Shown in pieces: positions 44,585-53,724 of a DNA stretch of 64,000 nucleotides (positions are counted from its first letter, which is position 1; the number at the start of each line of letters is the position of its first letter). A program made the translations under genes and the position numbers. The notes under the pieces are model-generated. The model saw only the letters and a list, made by a program, of their open reading frames with translations. It was not told where the DNA came from and searched no databases. This DNA comes from a candidate division WOR-1 bacterium RIFOXYB2_FULL_46_45 (GTDB taxonomy: Bacteria > Margulisbacteria > WOR-1 > XYC2-FULL-46-14): contig MEUE01000001.1 in NCBI GenBank assembly GCA_001771585.1, positions 602,744 through 666,743 on the forward strand, given 5' to 3'.

Positions 44585-46399
44585 ATGCGCTTTGGAATAA
44601 CCTTCTATCCCGACCAGTGGTCGGAGAGCTATTGGAACGAGGCCTTCGCGAAGATAAAAGAGATCGGCTTTGATTTGGTGCGCTTCAACGAAATGGGCTG
44701 GGCGCAGACGGAGCCGCAAGAAGGGAAATTCGATTTTTCACTGCTCGACAAAGCGCTGAACCTCTGCAAAAAACATAAATTAAAAGTAATCCTGGGGACC
44801 GGAGCGGCCCAGGCCCCCCAATGGCTGATCAAAAAATATCCGGAAATTCTGCCGGTTGCCAACGACGGGCAGATTCATCCTGAATATGGACCAAGACCGA
44901 ACTTCTGCCGCGATAATAAAATTTACCAAAAGTACGCCCTGCGACTGACCGAAAAAATTGCCGCCCGCTACGCCAAACATCCGGCAATTGATATGTGGCA
45001 GATTGACAATGAGCCGGCCTACCCGCCGCTTGACCTCTCCGACAATAAGGATTGGTGCCATTGCGAAGCGACTAAAAAAGCCTTTGTCGCCTGGGCAAAA
45101 AATAAGTACAAAAACATTAAGGCATTAAACGAAGCTTGGGGGACCGAGTTCTGGAGCGGAAATTTTAATAATTTTGAAGAGATCTCAACGCCCAAAGTCG
45201 GCATGTGGAACGGCGGCAACCCGCATATTTATTTAGATTGGTACCGTTTTAAATCCGAACAACTGTCCGGCTGGCTGAAATTGTTAAAGAAAACCATCCG
45301 CAAATACGACAACAAACACAAGGTCGGCACCAACAGCTTCACCAACATTCCCAACCGGATCCCCGACCATGAGATCCTTTCGGAAGAGATGGACTGGTTC
45401 GGCTGGGATATCTATCCGACCGCGACACAAAACACCGACGAATCACTGGCGCAAATCGCCGACTACTGGAGATCGATCTGTGAAAGAAACGGCTGTGAAT
45501 TTATCGTCGGAGAATTACAAGCCGGACCGACCGTGCGCTGGGGCGATCCGGCCCTGGTAAACCCGGAAGATATAAAAAAGTGGGTTAAGATCATCGGGGA
45601 ACGCGGCGCGACCACCATTATTTTCCATAACTTGCGTCCGCCGCTTTACGGCTGTGAGACCGGAGGATATGGATTGCTTGATAATGATGGGAAAGAGACG
45701 GAGAGATCGAGGGCGGTTAGGGAAATAATTAAGGAGATCGGGAAATCAGGGGATCAGCAGATCGGTGAAAGGATGGGGATATTTTATTCCAAGTCATCCG
45801 AGATCGAAACTTTTCAGGAAGAGGGATGGCAAAGAGGAGCGCCAAACGGATGGTATTCCGGACGAGGAGAGCTGGGTCTGCTTTTTGGATTGAATTCCTT
45901 AGCCGGTGCCTATAAGCTGGTCTATCCAAACCGGGCCGACTTTATCTTTGAAAAACAACTGGAAGAAGAAGTGCCAAACTGCAAAGTTCTTCTTTTGGCC
46001 AATCCTTATCTTCTCTCCGAAAAGCAATTTGAAAACATCAAAAAATTTGTCAATCAGGGAGGGATTCTTGTTTCCGACTCTCGGCTTAGATTAAAGGATG
46101 AAAGAGGCCATCTCCTGCCTTATCCGGGAGCCAAAGATTGGGTGAAATTTTTATATATTGCTACCGAAATAATTACAGCCAAGGTTGGCCTTGCAAAGCT
46201 GAGAGCCAAGCCGGAAGGATTTAGAGATCTGGTTGACACGGACGCGGGAATTCTGGCAAAATATAATGACGGTTTCCCGGCGATAATTGAAAAAAATATC
46301 GGCAAAGGAAAGGTTATTTACTCCACCTTTAGCCTCTTTTCAAGCCTGCGCAACTGGGAAAACAAGAATTTACTAGAGTTTGTAAAAAGCAGAATCTAG
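44585..46399 (+). CDS. GH42 beta-galactosidase-family glycosidase
   Basis: Predicted 604 aa. The TIM barrel begins FGITFYPDQWSESYW, typical of GH42; IDNEP near residue 140 holds the acid/base Glu and VGELQAGP near 316 the nucleophile Glu. The C-terminal part is a shorter version of the trimerisation domain. No signal peptide, so it acts on imported oligosaccharides. An in-frame ATCAGG-type repeat codes for IGKSGDQQIG near residue 390, between domains. The start has no ribosome site but a promoter ends eight bases upstream. The GH94 gene follows 12 bases after the stop, so the two form an operon. Confidence 0.92.
   Translation: MRFGITFYPDQWSESYWNEAFAKIKEIGFDLVRFNEMGWAQTEPQEGKFDFSLLDKALNLCKKHKLKVILGTGAAQAPQWLIKKYPEILPVANDGQIHPEYGPRPNFCRDNKIYQKYALRLTEKIAARYAKHPAIDMWQIDNEPAYPPLDLSDNKDWCHCEATKKAFVAWAKNKYKNIKALNEAWGTEFWSGNFNNFEEISTPKVGMWNGGNPHIYLDWYRFKSEQLSGWLKLLKKTIRKYDNKHKVGTNSFTNIPNRIPDHEILSEEMDWFGWDIYPTATQNTDESLAQIADYWRSICERNGCEFIVGELQAGPTVRWGDPALVNPEDIKKWVKIIGERGATTIIFHNLRPPLYGCETGGYGLLDNDGKETERSRAVREIIKEIGKSGDQQIGERMGIFYSKSSEIETFQEEGWQRGAPNGWYSGRGELGLLFGLNSLAGAYKLVYPNRADFIFEKQLEEEVPNCKVLLLANPYLLSEKQFENIKKFVNQGGILVSDSRLRLKDERGHLLPYPGAKDWVKFLYIATEIITAKVGLAKLRAKPEGFRDLVDTDAGILAKYNDGFPAIIEKNIGKGKVIYSTFSLFSSLRNWENKNLLEFVKSRI
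45733..45767. repeat. ATCAGGGGATC-type repeat inside the GH42 gene
   Basis: GAGATCGGGAAATCAGGGG then ATCAGCAGATCGG, in frame. Same word family as 33452 and 35590. Confidence 0.5.
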
Positions 46400-46411
46400 A
46401 AAGGAAGAAAA

Positions 46412-48772
46412 ATGAAATTCGGATACTTTGACAATAAGGAATATGTTATCACCCGTCCCGATACCCCGGTCCCTTGGATCAACTACATCGGAGGAGGCGA
46501 GTACGGAGGAATAGTTTCAAACACCGGCGGTGGCTACAGCTTTGATTCCGATCCGAAAAACAAAAGGATCCTGCGCTACCGCTACAATGCCATCCCGATG
46601 GACCAGCCCGGACGCTATATTTATATCCGCGACGAAAAATCCAAAAAGTTCTGGTCGGCTACCTGGCAGCCGATCTGCGAAAAACTCGATTCTTATGAGT
46701 GCCGCAACGGAATGGGATATACAAAAGTTAAAAGCTCAAAGTTTAAAGTTCAAAGTGAAATCACCTACTTTGTTCCGGGGGCGGAACATCTGGAAATCTG
46801 GATGGTTAAAGTAAAAAACAACGACAAGAAAAGCCGGACCTTGAAACTTTTCACCTATGCCGAGTTTTCATTCTATGACGCGATAAAAGACCAGACCAAC
46901 CTTGACTGGACCCAGCAAATCCAGCAGGGAACCTTTGAAAAAAACACGATACTCTGGACCTCTTTCATGAAGACCCAGGGCTACACCTTTTTCTCGTCGT
47001 CGGAAAAGTTTGACAGCTTCGATACCCGCCGGGGCGCCTTTGTCGGCCGCTACCGGGGGCTGGAAAAACCCTTGGCGGTTGAAAAAGGAAAATGCTCCAA
47101 TTCGATTGCCCTGCGCGGCAACGGCTGTGCCGGCACCTGCAAAAAAATTACCCTCAAGCCAAAAGAAGAAAAAATTATAGTTTATGTCCTGGGAACGGCA
47201 AAAGAACCGCGGGAAGCGTTTCCATTAATTGAAAAATACACCCGGATTGAGACTGTCGAATCGGCCTTTGAGGCCCTGAATAATTACTGGGATAATTATG
47301 TCAGCCACTTTCAGATCAAAACTCCGGACAAAGAGATGGATGAGATGGTGAATCTCTGGAACCAGTACCAGTGCAAAAGCACCTTCAACTGGTCCCGTTT
47401 TGTCTCTATGTACCAGCTGGGGGTCAACCGGGGGATGGGCTTCCGCGATTCGGCGCAGGATACGATGGGGGTCATGCACACGATCCCTTATGAAGCAAAA
47501 GCTCTGATTAAAAAACTGTTTAAAATCCAATTTAAAGACGGGATGGCCTATCATCAATTCTATCCCTTGACCGGAGAGGGGAGCTGCGGCGACGCGGAAG
47601 AAGGGGCCAAGGTCTGCGCCAAATGGTATTCCGACGACCATCTTTGGGCAATACTTTCTTCCTGTTCTTTTATTAAAGAGACCGGAGAGACAATCTTCTT
47701 AAGAGAAGAGGTCCCCTTTGTAGACCAGGAGAAGGCGACCGTTTTTGATCATCTTAAAGCCACCATCGATTTTTCGGTAAAGCATACCGGGGAGCACGGG
47801 CTCTGCCTGGCCGGCTGGGCCGATTGGAACGACACCATCAATCTTGATACCGGCAAAGGGCGCTCCGAATCGGTTTTCACCACCATGCTGCTGGGATACG
47901 CTTTAAACGAAATGATCGACCTTTGCAAATTTATCGGAGAGCACGAGCTGGTCCAGAAATACAAACAGCATTACGAACATTTCAAGAAAATCGTGAACAG
48001 CGCCGCCTGGGACGGCGGCTGGTACCTGCGCGCTTATGACGACGAGATGCAGAAGCTCGGATCAAAAGAATGTGAAAAAGGACAGATTTTTCTTGAGCCC
48101 CAGCCGTGGGCGGTGATGGCCGGGTTTGCCGACGGGGAGAGGGCAAAGGAAACCCTTCAAAATGTTTATGACCTTATGAACACCAAATACGGAATTGTCC
48201 TGATGTATCCTTCCTACGACGGGTTCGACTGGAGGAAGGGAGGGGTTACCACCTATCCTCCCGGCGCGAAAGAGAACGGCGGTATTTTTGTCCATGCCAA
48301 CCCGTGGGTGATCGTGGCGGAAGCGAAGATGAAAAACTGCCAGCGGGCCTTCCAATATTACAAGCAGATCCTCCCTTCAACCAGAAACGAGATTGCCGAC
48401 TTATATGAAGTTGAACCCTATGTCTACTGCCAGAATATTTTGGGGAAAGAGCATCCGCAGTTCGGTTTGGGGCGCAATTCCTGGCTGACCGGAGCGGCCG
48501 CCTGGAACTTTGTCGCCGCCAGCCAATGGATTTTGGGGATCCGTCCGGATTATCACGGGCTGATAATTGATCCGGCCATCCCCGCAACTTGGAAGCAATT
48601 CAAAGTAAAGCGCGTTTTCCGCGGGTCGGTCTATGAGATCACCGTCAAAAACCCGAAGAAAAAATCATGCGGCGTGAAACACCTCGTCGTCGACGGCAAA
48701 AAATTAAACGGCAATATCGCTCCCATTTTTGACGACAAGGCGACCCATAAGATAGAAGCAATACTGGGCTAA
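46412..48772 (+). CDS. GH94 glycoside phosphorylase, copy 2
   Basis: Predicted 786 aa. Same layout as the copy at 31004: beta-sandwich starting FDNKEYVITRPDTPVPW, then GMGFRDSAQDT and ADWNDTIN with the catalytic Asp, QPWAVMAG and NSWLTGAAAWN. The two copies are clearly homologous but differ throughout, so they may act on different chain lengths or linkages. The in-frame repeat KVKSSKFKVQS (46721-46757) is at the same place as in copy 1. AAAGGAAG precedes the ATG. Its stop codon lies within a 19-base sequence that is repeated at the end of dapB. Confidence 0.92.
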   Translation: MKFGYFDNKEYVITRPDTPVPWINYIGGGEYGGIVSNTGGGYSFDSDPKNKRILRYRYNAIPMDQPGRYIYIRDEKSKKFWSATWQPICEKLDSYECRNGMGYTKVKSSKFKVQSEITYFVPGAEHLEIWMVKVKNNDKKSRTLKLFTYAEFSFYDAIKDQTNLDWTQQIQQGTFEKNTILWTSFMKTQGYTFFSSSEKFDSFDTRRGAFVGRYRGLEKPLAVEKGKCSNSIALRGNGCAGTCKKITLKPKEEKIIVYVLGTAKEPREAFPLIEKYTRIETVESAFEALNNYWDNYVSHFQIKTPDKEMDEMVNLWNQYQCKSTFNWSRFVSMYQLGVNRGMGFRDSAQDTMGVMHTIPYEAKALIKKLFKIQFKDGMAYHQFYPLTGEGSCGDAEEGAKVCAKWYSDDHLWAILSSCSFIKETGETIFLREEVPFVDQEKATVFDHLKATIDFSVKHTGEHGLCLAGWADWNDTINLDTGKGRSESVFTTMLLGYALNEMIDLCKFIGEHELVQKYKQHYEHFKKIVNSAAWDGGWYLRAYDDEMQKLGSKECEKGQIFLEPQPWAVMAGFADGERAKETLQNVYDLMNTKYGIVLMYPSYDGFDWRKGGVTTYPPGAKENGGIFVHANPWVIVAEAKMKNCQRAFQYYKQILPSTRNEIADLYEVEPYVYCQNILGKEHPQFGLGRNSWLTGAAAWNFVAASQWILGIRPDYHGLIIDPAIPATWKQFKVKRVFRGSVYEITVKNPKKKSCGVKHLVVDGKKLNGNIAPIFDDKATHKIEAILG
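46721..46757. repeat. CAAAGTTTAAAGTTC-type short repeat inside GH94 copy 2
   Basis: Reverse-complement family of 33081-33116, at the homologous position, so it was present before the two genes diverged or was moved by conversion. Confidence 0.6.
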
Positions 48773-49048
48773 AGTATCTTCTCCAACTCCGCGCGTGGGT
48801 GGGGAGGGAGTTTTAAGTCAAAGTCCCAAATTTTTATCGCAAATCAATAATCCCGAATGAATTCGAATGAAAGGGTCTCAAATAAAAGTCCCGAATCCCC
48901 GAATTTAATCCCGAAACTTGAAAAGGGTTCGAGAATCAATTCGGGCATTCGAGTTCTTAATTCGGGACCTGTCCTATTCGCATTGATTCGAGAGATTGAT
49001 TCGTGATAGAAATTCGAGTTGTTTATTCCCTAAAGTATCTTCTCCAAC
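48769..49048. repeat. ATTCGAG-rich element, copy 2, flanked by 19-base direct repeats
   Basis: CTAAAGTATCTTCTCCAAC occurs at 48769-48787 (with the GH94 stop) and at 49030-49048 (the end of dapB). The 242 bases between hold no gene but many ATTCGAG/ATTCGGG words, and parts match 27739-27942. The flanking copies look like an insertion footprint or a small duplication. Confidence 0.6.
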
Positions 49049-49692
49049 CCGTAGACCAGGCCTTTAAGCGTTTTGATCTTGCGGATCGCCAAAATTACCC
49101 CCGGCATAAAAGACTCGCGGTTGATTGAATCGTGGCGGATGGTGAGCGTCTGCCCCACCCCGCCAAAAATAACTTCCTGGTGTGCGACCAGCCCCGGCAA
49201 ACGGACCGAATGGATCGGAACGTCTTTTTCCATAAGATGCGCCGTCTTGATCGCGGTACCGGAGGGCTTGTCCAGCTTTTTTTCGTGATGGAACTCGATG
49301 ATCTCCGCATGCGGAAGATATTTGACCGCTTCGGCGGCAAATTTCATCATCAAAACCGCCCCAACCGCGAAATTGGGAGCAACCAGGCAATTAACTTTAT
49401 GTTTGGCGCAAAGGGAGCCGAGTTCTTTTAGGTTTTCGTTGCTCAAACCGGTCGTCCCGATCACAGCAGACGCCTCCGCCGAAATTATTTTCTTCGCGTT
49501 CCCCAAAGCCGCCTGCGGCACGGTGAAATCAACCACCACTTCCGCCTTGTTGTTGATTATTTTTTCCGAAAGATCGTCTCCCACGTCGGTTGAGGCAACC
49601 AGTTCCATATCATCCTCCGCCATAATTGCCTTCACCGTCTCAATCCCCATTTTCCCCTTTGCCCCGTTTACTATCACCCTTATTTTTGCCAT
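49030..49692 (-). CDS. dapB: 4-hydroxy-tetrahydrodipicolinate reductase
   Basis: Predicted 220 aa, somewhat shorter than the usual 240-270. The nucleotide loop IVNGAKGKMG is at 6-15, TTGLS near 77, and EFHHEKKLDKPSGTA near 130-145 holds the catalytic His and Lys. It makes tetrahydrodipicolinate for lysine and peptidoglycan diaminopimelate. I chose the ATG at 49692 because GGAG lies ten bases upstream; the GTG at 49701 is too close to it. It is last in the coaE-to-dapB operon, and its 3' end is duplicated on the far side of an intergenic repeat. Confidence 0.93.
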   Translation of the reverse strand: MAKIRVIVNGAKGKMGIETVKAIMAEDDMELVASTDVGDDLSEKIINNKAEVVVDFTVPQAALGNAKKIISAEASAVIGTTGLSNENLKELGSLCAKHKVNCLVAPNFAVGAVLMMKFAAEAVKYLPHAEIIEFHHEKKLDKPSGTAIKTAHLMEKDVPIHSVRLPGLVAHQEVIFGGVGQTLTIRHDSINRESFMPGVILAIRKIKTLKGLVYGLEKIL

Positions 49693-49697
49693 ATTTT

Positions 49698-50141
49698 TCA
49701 CACTCCTGTATGACCGAATCCGCCGGAAGAACGCTCCGTTTCCGGAAGTTCGGAAACTTCAACAAGTTCCGGCTGTTCGATCTTGTTCACGATCAATTGC
49801 GCGATCCGGTCGCCCCGTTTCACGATAAAAGCTTCCTTCCCGTGGTTCATCAAGATGATCCCAACCTCACCCCGGTAATCGGCATCAATTGTCCCGGGGG
49901 TATTTAATACCGAAATCCCTTTTTTGAGCGCCAGCCCGGACCTGGGCCTGACCTGCCCTTCAAAACCGTCCGGAAGAGCAATTGAAATTCCGGTCGGAAC
50001 CAGCCGCCATTCTACCGCCGGGATAATCAACTCACCGGCCACCGCCGCGTAAAGGTCCATCCCCGCCGCGTGGGTGCTCATGTATTTTGGAAGGGGCAAA
50101 TCTTCATTATGCGGCAGGCGCTTGATAAATAATTTGATCAT
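49698..50141 (-). CDS. dut: dUTP diphosphatase
   Basis: Predicted 147 aa. The five trimeric dUTPase motifs are present: [40 protein letters not shown] and SSGGFGHTG at the C-terminus. It removes dUTP and supplies dUMP. The ATG at 50141 has GGAG eight bases upstream and overlaps the stop of the peptidase gene (ATGA); longer reading frames upstream only extend into that gene. Confidence 0.95.
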   Translation of the reverse strand: MIKLFIKRLPHNEDLPLPKYMSTHAAGMDLYAAVAGELIIPAVEWRLVPTGISIALPDGFEGQVRPRSGLALKKGISVLNTPGTIDADYRGEVGIILMNHGKEAFIVKRGDRIAQLIVNKIEQPELVEVSELPETERSSGGFGHTGV

Positions 50142-51403
50142 AATGCGAGCTCCAGTTTCGGAAGGCGCGGCATATCTCCGATCATAGTCAGCGTCAGGCA
50201 TTTGTCCGAAAAATAGCGCTCCGCCAGCCGTAAAATATCGTCCTGGGTAACCTCGTCAATTTTTTTGAAGATTTCGTCGATTGTAATCGTCTTCCCGTAA
50301 AAATGCTCCGAGCGGGCGATAAAGCTCATGCGGGCGGAGGTCGATTCAAGCCCCAAAACCAAAGTCCCTTTCAAATGTTCCTTTGCCCGCTTCAACTCCT
50401 CCGCGGTCACCCCGATCTTTTTGATACTCGAAAGCTCGATCATAATAAGATCAAGGACTTTTCGATAGTTGGCCTTGCTGGCTCCGGCATAAATATAGTA
50501 AATCCCAAAGTCGCGGAAGGGCATCACCGACGAGAAGATCGAATAGGCCAAGCCCCGTTTTTCTCTGACCTCTTGAAAAAGCCGCGAGCTCATTGAGCCC
50601 CCCAAAATATTGTCAAGGACCGTAAAGGCGTAGCGGTCCGGATCCATCTGGGAGACTGCACGGCCGCCCAGGCAGAGGTGGACCTGGTCGATCTTTTTGC
50701 GCTTGAGCTTTAATTGCGATTCCATTTTCGGATGAAGATGGGTCAAGTGGTGTTTTTTCCCTTTCAGCCCGCCCAAATATTTTTTTACCAGAGAGACCGC
50801 CGTATAATGCCAAATATTCCCCGCGAAAGAGACGATAATATTGTCCGGAACATAATGCGCCGCCTTGTATTCCAAAAGATCGATCCGTTTAAGATTTTTA
50901 ACCGTCTGCGGAGTGCCGAGCGTCGGCCAGGCGGAGGGATGCCCCTTTAAGATCGTCTCGGCAAAAAAGTCGTGGATCAGCTCGTCGGGAGTATCCTCGT
51001 ACATATTGATCTCTTCCAAAATAACTCCCCGCTCCATCTCCATCTCTTTAAAATCGAACTTTGAACTTAAAAATAAATCAGACAGGACATCAACCGCGAT
51101 ATTCAAGTGTCGATCCAGCACCACCGCGAAGAACATCGTCATATCTTTGCTGGTAAAGGCGTTGATCCTCCCTCCGATCTCGTCAAGCTCCTTTGCGATT
51201 TGGAAGGCGGAGCGTTTTTCGGTCCCCTTGAAGCACATATGCTCGATAAAATGGGTGATCCCGAGATTCTTCTCTTCTTCGGAAGAAGAGCCGGTGCCGA
51301 CAGTTATCCCCATCGCCACCGAGCGGACCTTGGGGAGGAATTCGCTGACAACCGTAAGCCCGTTTTCAAGTATCGTCTTTTTTACGCTCGGTATTTTTGC
51401 CAT
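50138..51403 (-). CDS. M16-family zinc peptidase (processing-peptidase-like)
   Basis: Predicted 421 aa. The inverted zinc motif HFIEH is near residues 51-55, with the third ligand in [15 protein letters not shown] near 125-140. A C-terminal inactive-half domain follows ([22 protein letters not shown]). No signal peptide, as for the PqqL/YmxG-type bacterial enzymes encoded near dut and dapB in many genomes. Its substrate is unknown. It begins one base after the nadD stop. Confidence 0.93.
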   Translation of the reverse strand: MAKIPSVKKTILENGLTVVSEFLPKVRSVAMGITVGTGSSSEEEKNLGITHFIEHMCFKGTEKRSAFQIAKELDEIGGRINAFTSKDMTMFFAVVLDRHLNIAVDVLSDLFLSSKFDFKEMEMERGVILEEINMYEDTPDELIHDFFAETILKGHPSAWPTLGTPQTVKNLKRIDLLEYKAAHYVPDNIIVSFAGNIWHYTAVSLVKKYLGGLKGKKHHLTHLHPKMESQLKLKRKKIDQVHLCLGGRAVSQMDPDRYAFTVLDNILGGSMSSRLFQEVREKRGLAYSIFSSVMPFRDFGIYYIYAGASKANYRKVLDLIMIELSSIKKIGVTAEELKRAKEHLKGTLVLGLESTSARMSFIARSEHFYGKTITIDEIFKKIDEVTQDDILRLAERYFSDKCLTLTMIGDMPRLPKLELAL

Positions 51404-51404
51404 T

Positions 51405-52010
51405 TTATTTGTAAAGCCCTTCCTTTTCTATGTATTTTGCCACCTGTCTGCCGACCATCTTCTCAATTGATTTGCCGTTTTTGATCCGTTCCCTGATCTC
51501 GGTCGCCGAGATGTTGACGTTAACTTCAATCAAATGGATCTTGTCGACTTCCCTCTGCAGCGGCGGGAATTTTACCAGACGCTTGAAGGTGCGGATGCGG
51601 TTCCCCGGCCGCGTTGCCACCACAAATTCGCAGAACTTGAAAAGTTCGAGCGGCTTTTTCCAGTTCAAAATATCATTAATCGAATCAAGCCCCATGATGT
51701 AGAAAATTTTCGCCTGTTTTCCGAATTCCTTGTAGAATTCGCGGAAGGTGTCGACCGCGTAAGAATAGCCGGGGCGGTCCATTTCTATTCTGGAAGCATA
51801 AAAATTTTTGCGGCCGGCAATCGCCATTTTCACCATCTGGTAGCGGTCTTCTTTGTCCGCAATTTCTGCTTTAGTTTTGTGCGGAGGGAGCCCGGCCGGA
51901 ACAAAAACGACCCGGTCCAGGATAAAGTGATCCATTGCTTCTTTGGCAATAGCAATATGTCCGTTATGGACCGGATTAAAAGTCCCCCCCATTATTCCAA
52001 TGCGTTTCAT
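51405..52010 (-). CDS. nadD: Nicotinate-nucleotide adenylyltransferase
   Basis: Predicted 201 aa. GGTFNPVHNGH at 8-18 is the adenylyltransferase signature with the catalytic His pair; PAGLPPHK near 38, and ISATEIRERI near 178 is the ATP-binding ISxTxxR motif. It makes nicotinate adenine dinucleotide for NAD. It overlaps proA by four bases (ATGA). Confidence 0.95.
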   Translation of the reverse strand: MKRIGIMGGTFNPVHNGHIAIAKEAMDHFILDRVVFVPAGLPPHKTKAEIADKEDRYQMVKMAIAGRKNFYASRIEMDRPGYSYAVDTFREFYKEFGKQAKIFYIMGLDSINDILNWKKPLELFKFCEFVVATRPGNRIRTFKRLVKFPPLQREVDKIHLIEVNVNISATEIRERIKNGKSIEKMVGRQVAKYIEKEGLYK

Positions 52011-53215
52011 CGAACCTGCCCGCTCCCTTCAATAATATATTTGTAGGAGGTTAATTCGGCCAGACCCATCGGGCCGCGGGCGTGGAGCTTTTGGGTGGAA
52101 ATCCCGATCTCCGCTCCGAAACCGAATTCGCCGCCGTCGGTAAAACGGGTGGAAGCGTTGACGTAAACCGCCGCCGAATCGATTGAAGCAGTAAATTTCT
52201 TCGCCGCCAGTTTGTCTTTTGTAATAATTGTCTCCGAATGTTTGGTCGAATATTTGTTGATATGCAGAATCGCCTCGTCAATTCCCGAAACCACTTTGAC
52301 CGCCAGGATCAAATCCAAAAATTCGGTCCTCAAATCCTCTTCCGAATCACCCCGTATTTCAACTCCGGCCTCTTTCAATCTCTTAGAGATTACCGGCAGA
52401 AACTTATCGGCAATCGCCTTGTCGACCAACAGGGTTTCAATCGCGTTGCAGACCGAAGGGCGGGAAACTTTGGCGTTAAAAACAATATTTTCCGCCATCT
52501 TTAAATCGGCCGATTTTTCGACGTAAGCGTGGCAGTTCCCCTCCCCCGTCTCAATCGTCGGGACTTTCGATTGGGCAACCACCGTTTGGATCAACCCCTT
52601 TCCGCCCCTGGGGATCAAAACATCCAAATAGTCTCTTGCCTGCATCAGCTCCTCCGCGGAAGAGCGGCTGGTATCTTCGATAAACTGGATTGAACCGTTC
52701 GGGATGGCGGACAAATAAGCCGCTTCCGAAATGACTTTTGCCAATATTTTATTTGATTGAATCGCGTCGGAGCCGCCGCGCAAAACCACCGCGTTGCCGG
52801 CCTTTAAACAGAGCGCCGCGGAATCAACCGTCACATTGGGGCGCGCCTCATAAATAATGCCGATGACACCCAACGGAACGCGGACTTTTTTAATTTTTAA
52901 GCCATTGGGACGTTTCCATTCAAAAATTACCGAACCGACCGGATCGGGGAGCCCTTTGACAATCTCCAATCCTTGAGCCATCCCCCGAATTCTTTTGTCG
53001 TCTAAAGCCAGGCGGTCGATAAGAGTCGCCGATAATCCTTTTTTCTCCGCCGCTTCAAGGTCAACCGCGTTGGCGGCCAGGATTTCTTTTTCGTTTTTAA
53101 GAAGGGCCTCCGCCATAGCCGCGAGAGCACGATTTTTGGTTTCGGAAGCGGTCAAACCCAGTTGTCCCGAAACCTCTTTGGCCTCTTTACACTTTAATTC
53201 TACTTCGGAGTTCAT
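52007..53215 (-). CDS. proA: Glutamate-5-semialdehyde dehydrogenase (gamma-glutamyl phosphate reductase)
   Basis: Predicted 402 aa. Typical ProA features: VPLGVIGIIYEARPNVT near 115, GNAVVLRGG near 140, a Cys nucleophile in SRPSVCNAIET near 252, and FGFGAEIGISTQKLHARGP near the end (FGAEIGISTQK, HARGPMGL). It gives the second step of proline synthesis; proB is not in the window. AGGGA lies six bases before the ATG, within the end of coaE, which it overlaps by 29 bases. Confidence 0.95.
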   Translation of the reverse strand: MNSEVELKCKEAKEVSGQLGLTASETKNRALAAMAEALLKNEKEILAANAVDLEAAEKKGLSATLIDRLALDDKRIRGMAQGLEIVKGLPDPVGSVIFEWKRPNGLKIKKVRVPLGVIGIIYEARPNVTVDSAALCLKAGNAVVLRGGSDAIQSNKILAKVISEAAYLSAIPNGSIQFIEDTSRSSAEELMQARDYLDVLIPRGGKGLIQTVVAQSKVPTIETGEGNCHAYVEKSADLKMAENIVFNAKVSRPSVCNAIETLLVDKAIADKFLPVISKRLKEAGVEIRGDSEEDLRTEFLDLILAVKVVSGIDEAILHINKYSTKHSETIITKDKLAAKKFTASIDSAAVYVNASTRFTDGGEFGFGAEIGISTQKLHARGPMGLAELTSYKYIIEGSGQVR

Positions 53216-53672
53216 CTAAGTTCCCTTTGTTCCAGATAGTCTTATCCGCAATTTGTAAATATCCCCTCTCCCCCATCTGGTTTTTCATGATAGCATTTAT
53301 TTTCTTCCTGTCATAGCGTCCGAGCAGGCGCCGGATCCGCTCCCGGCGGGGAGCCATCACCACCCACACTTCGTCGCATAATTTAATTAGGCCGATCTCT
53401 TTCAATAAAGCGGCGTTGATCGCTGCTAATGATAATGTTTTTATTTTTTTTGATATCTCTTGTTTGATTTTGGGATGAATAATTCTATTTAGTGCTCGCA
53501 ATTTCTTCTTGTCGGCGAAAACTTCGTCTCCCAGTTTTTTTCGGTTGATCCCTTTGCCTAAGATTTGATGGCCGATCTTATCCGCGTCAATGATATGAAA
53601 ACCGCGTTTTTTTAGGACCTGGCAGACCTCGTCTTTTCCTGAACCGATTGGGCCGGTAACACCTATGATCAT
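53187..53672 (-). CDS. coaE: Dephospho-CoA kinase
   Basis: Predicted 161 aa, about 40 shorter than usual. P-loop GVTGPIGSGKDEV at 3-15, DADKIGHQ near 30-37, and LNRIIHPKI near 60. The LID-region arginine segment RERIRRLLGRYD is kept; the central part appears shortened. It performs the last step of coenzyme A synthesis. I chose the ATG at 53672: a TATAAT ends eight bases upstream, so the message is leaderless, and longer starts would lie on or before that -10. Confidence 0.88.
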   Translation of the reverse strand: MIIGVTGPIGSGKDEVCQVLKKRGFHIIDADKIGHQILGKGINRKKLGDEVFADKKKLRALNRIIHPKIKQEISKKIKTLSLAAINAALLKEIGLIKLCDEVWVVMAPRRERIRRLLGRYDRKKINAIMKNQMGERGYLQIADKTIWNKGNLDELRSRIKV

Positions 53673-53679
53673 GTGTAAC

Positions 53680-53685
53680 ATTATA
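53680..53685 (-). promoter_or_regulatory. -10 element of the coaE operon
   Basis: TATAAT on the minus strand, seven bases before the ATG. The -35 position (AATGAC) is weak. It is divergent from the promoter at 53690. Confidence 0.5.
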
Positions 53686-53689
53686 ACAT

Positions 53690-53718
53690 TTGACAAGCCT
53701 GGGTCATTAAATTAAAAT
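53690..53718 (+). promoter_or_regulatory. Promoter of the surface-protein operon
   Basis: TTGACA, 17 bases, TAAAAT; the GTG start at 53725 is six bases past the -10, so it should be leaderless. Confidence 0.65.
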
Positions 53719-53724
53719 TGGGGC

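Noticed and set aside
46143-46170. TGAAATTT-N14-CGAAAT on the plus strand
   Set aside because: Inside the GH42 gene with no start codon suitably placed downstream; GH94 copy 2 is served by the GH42 operon.
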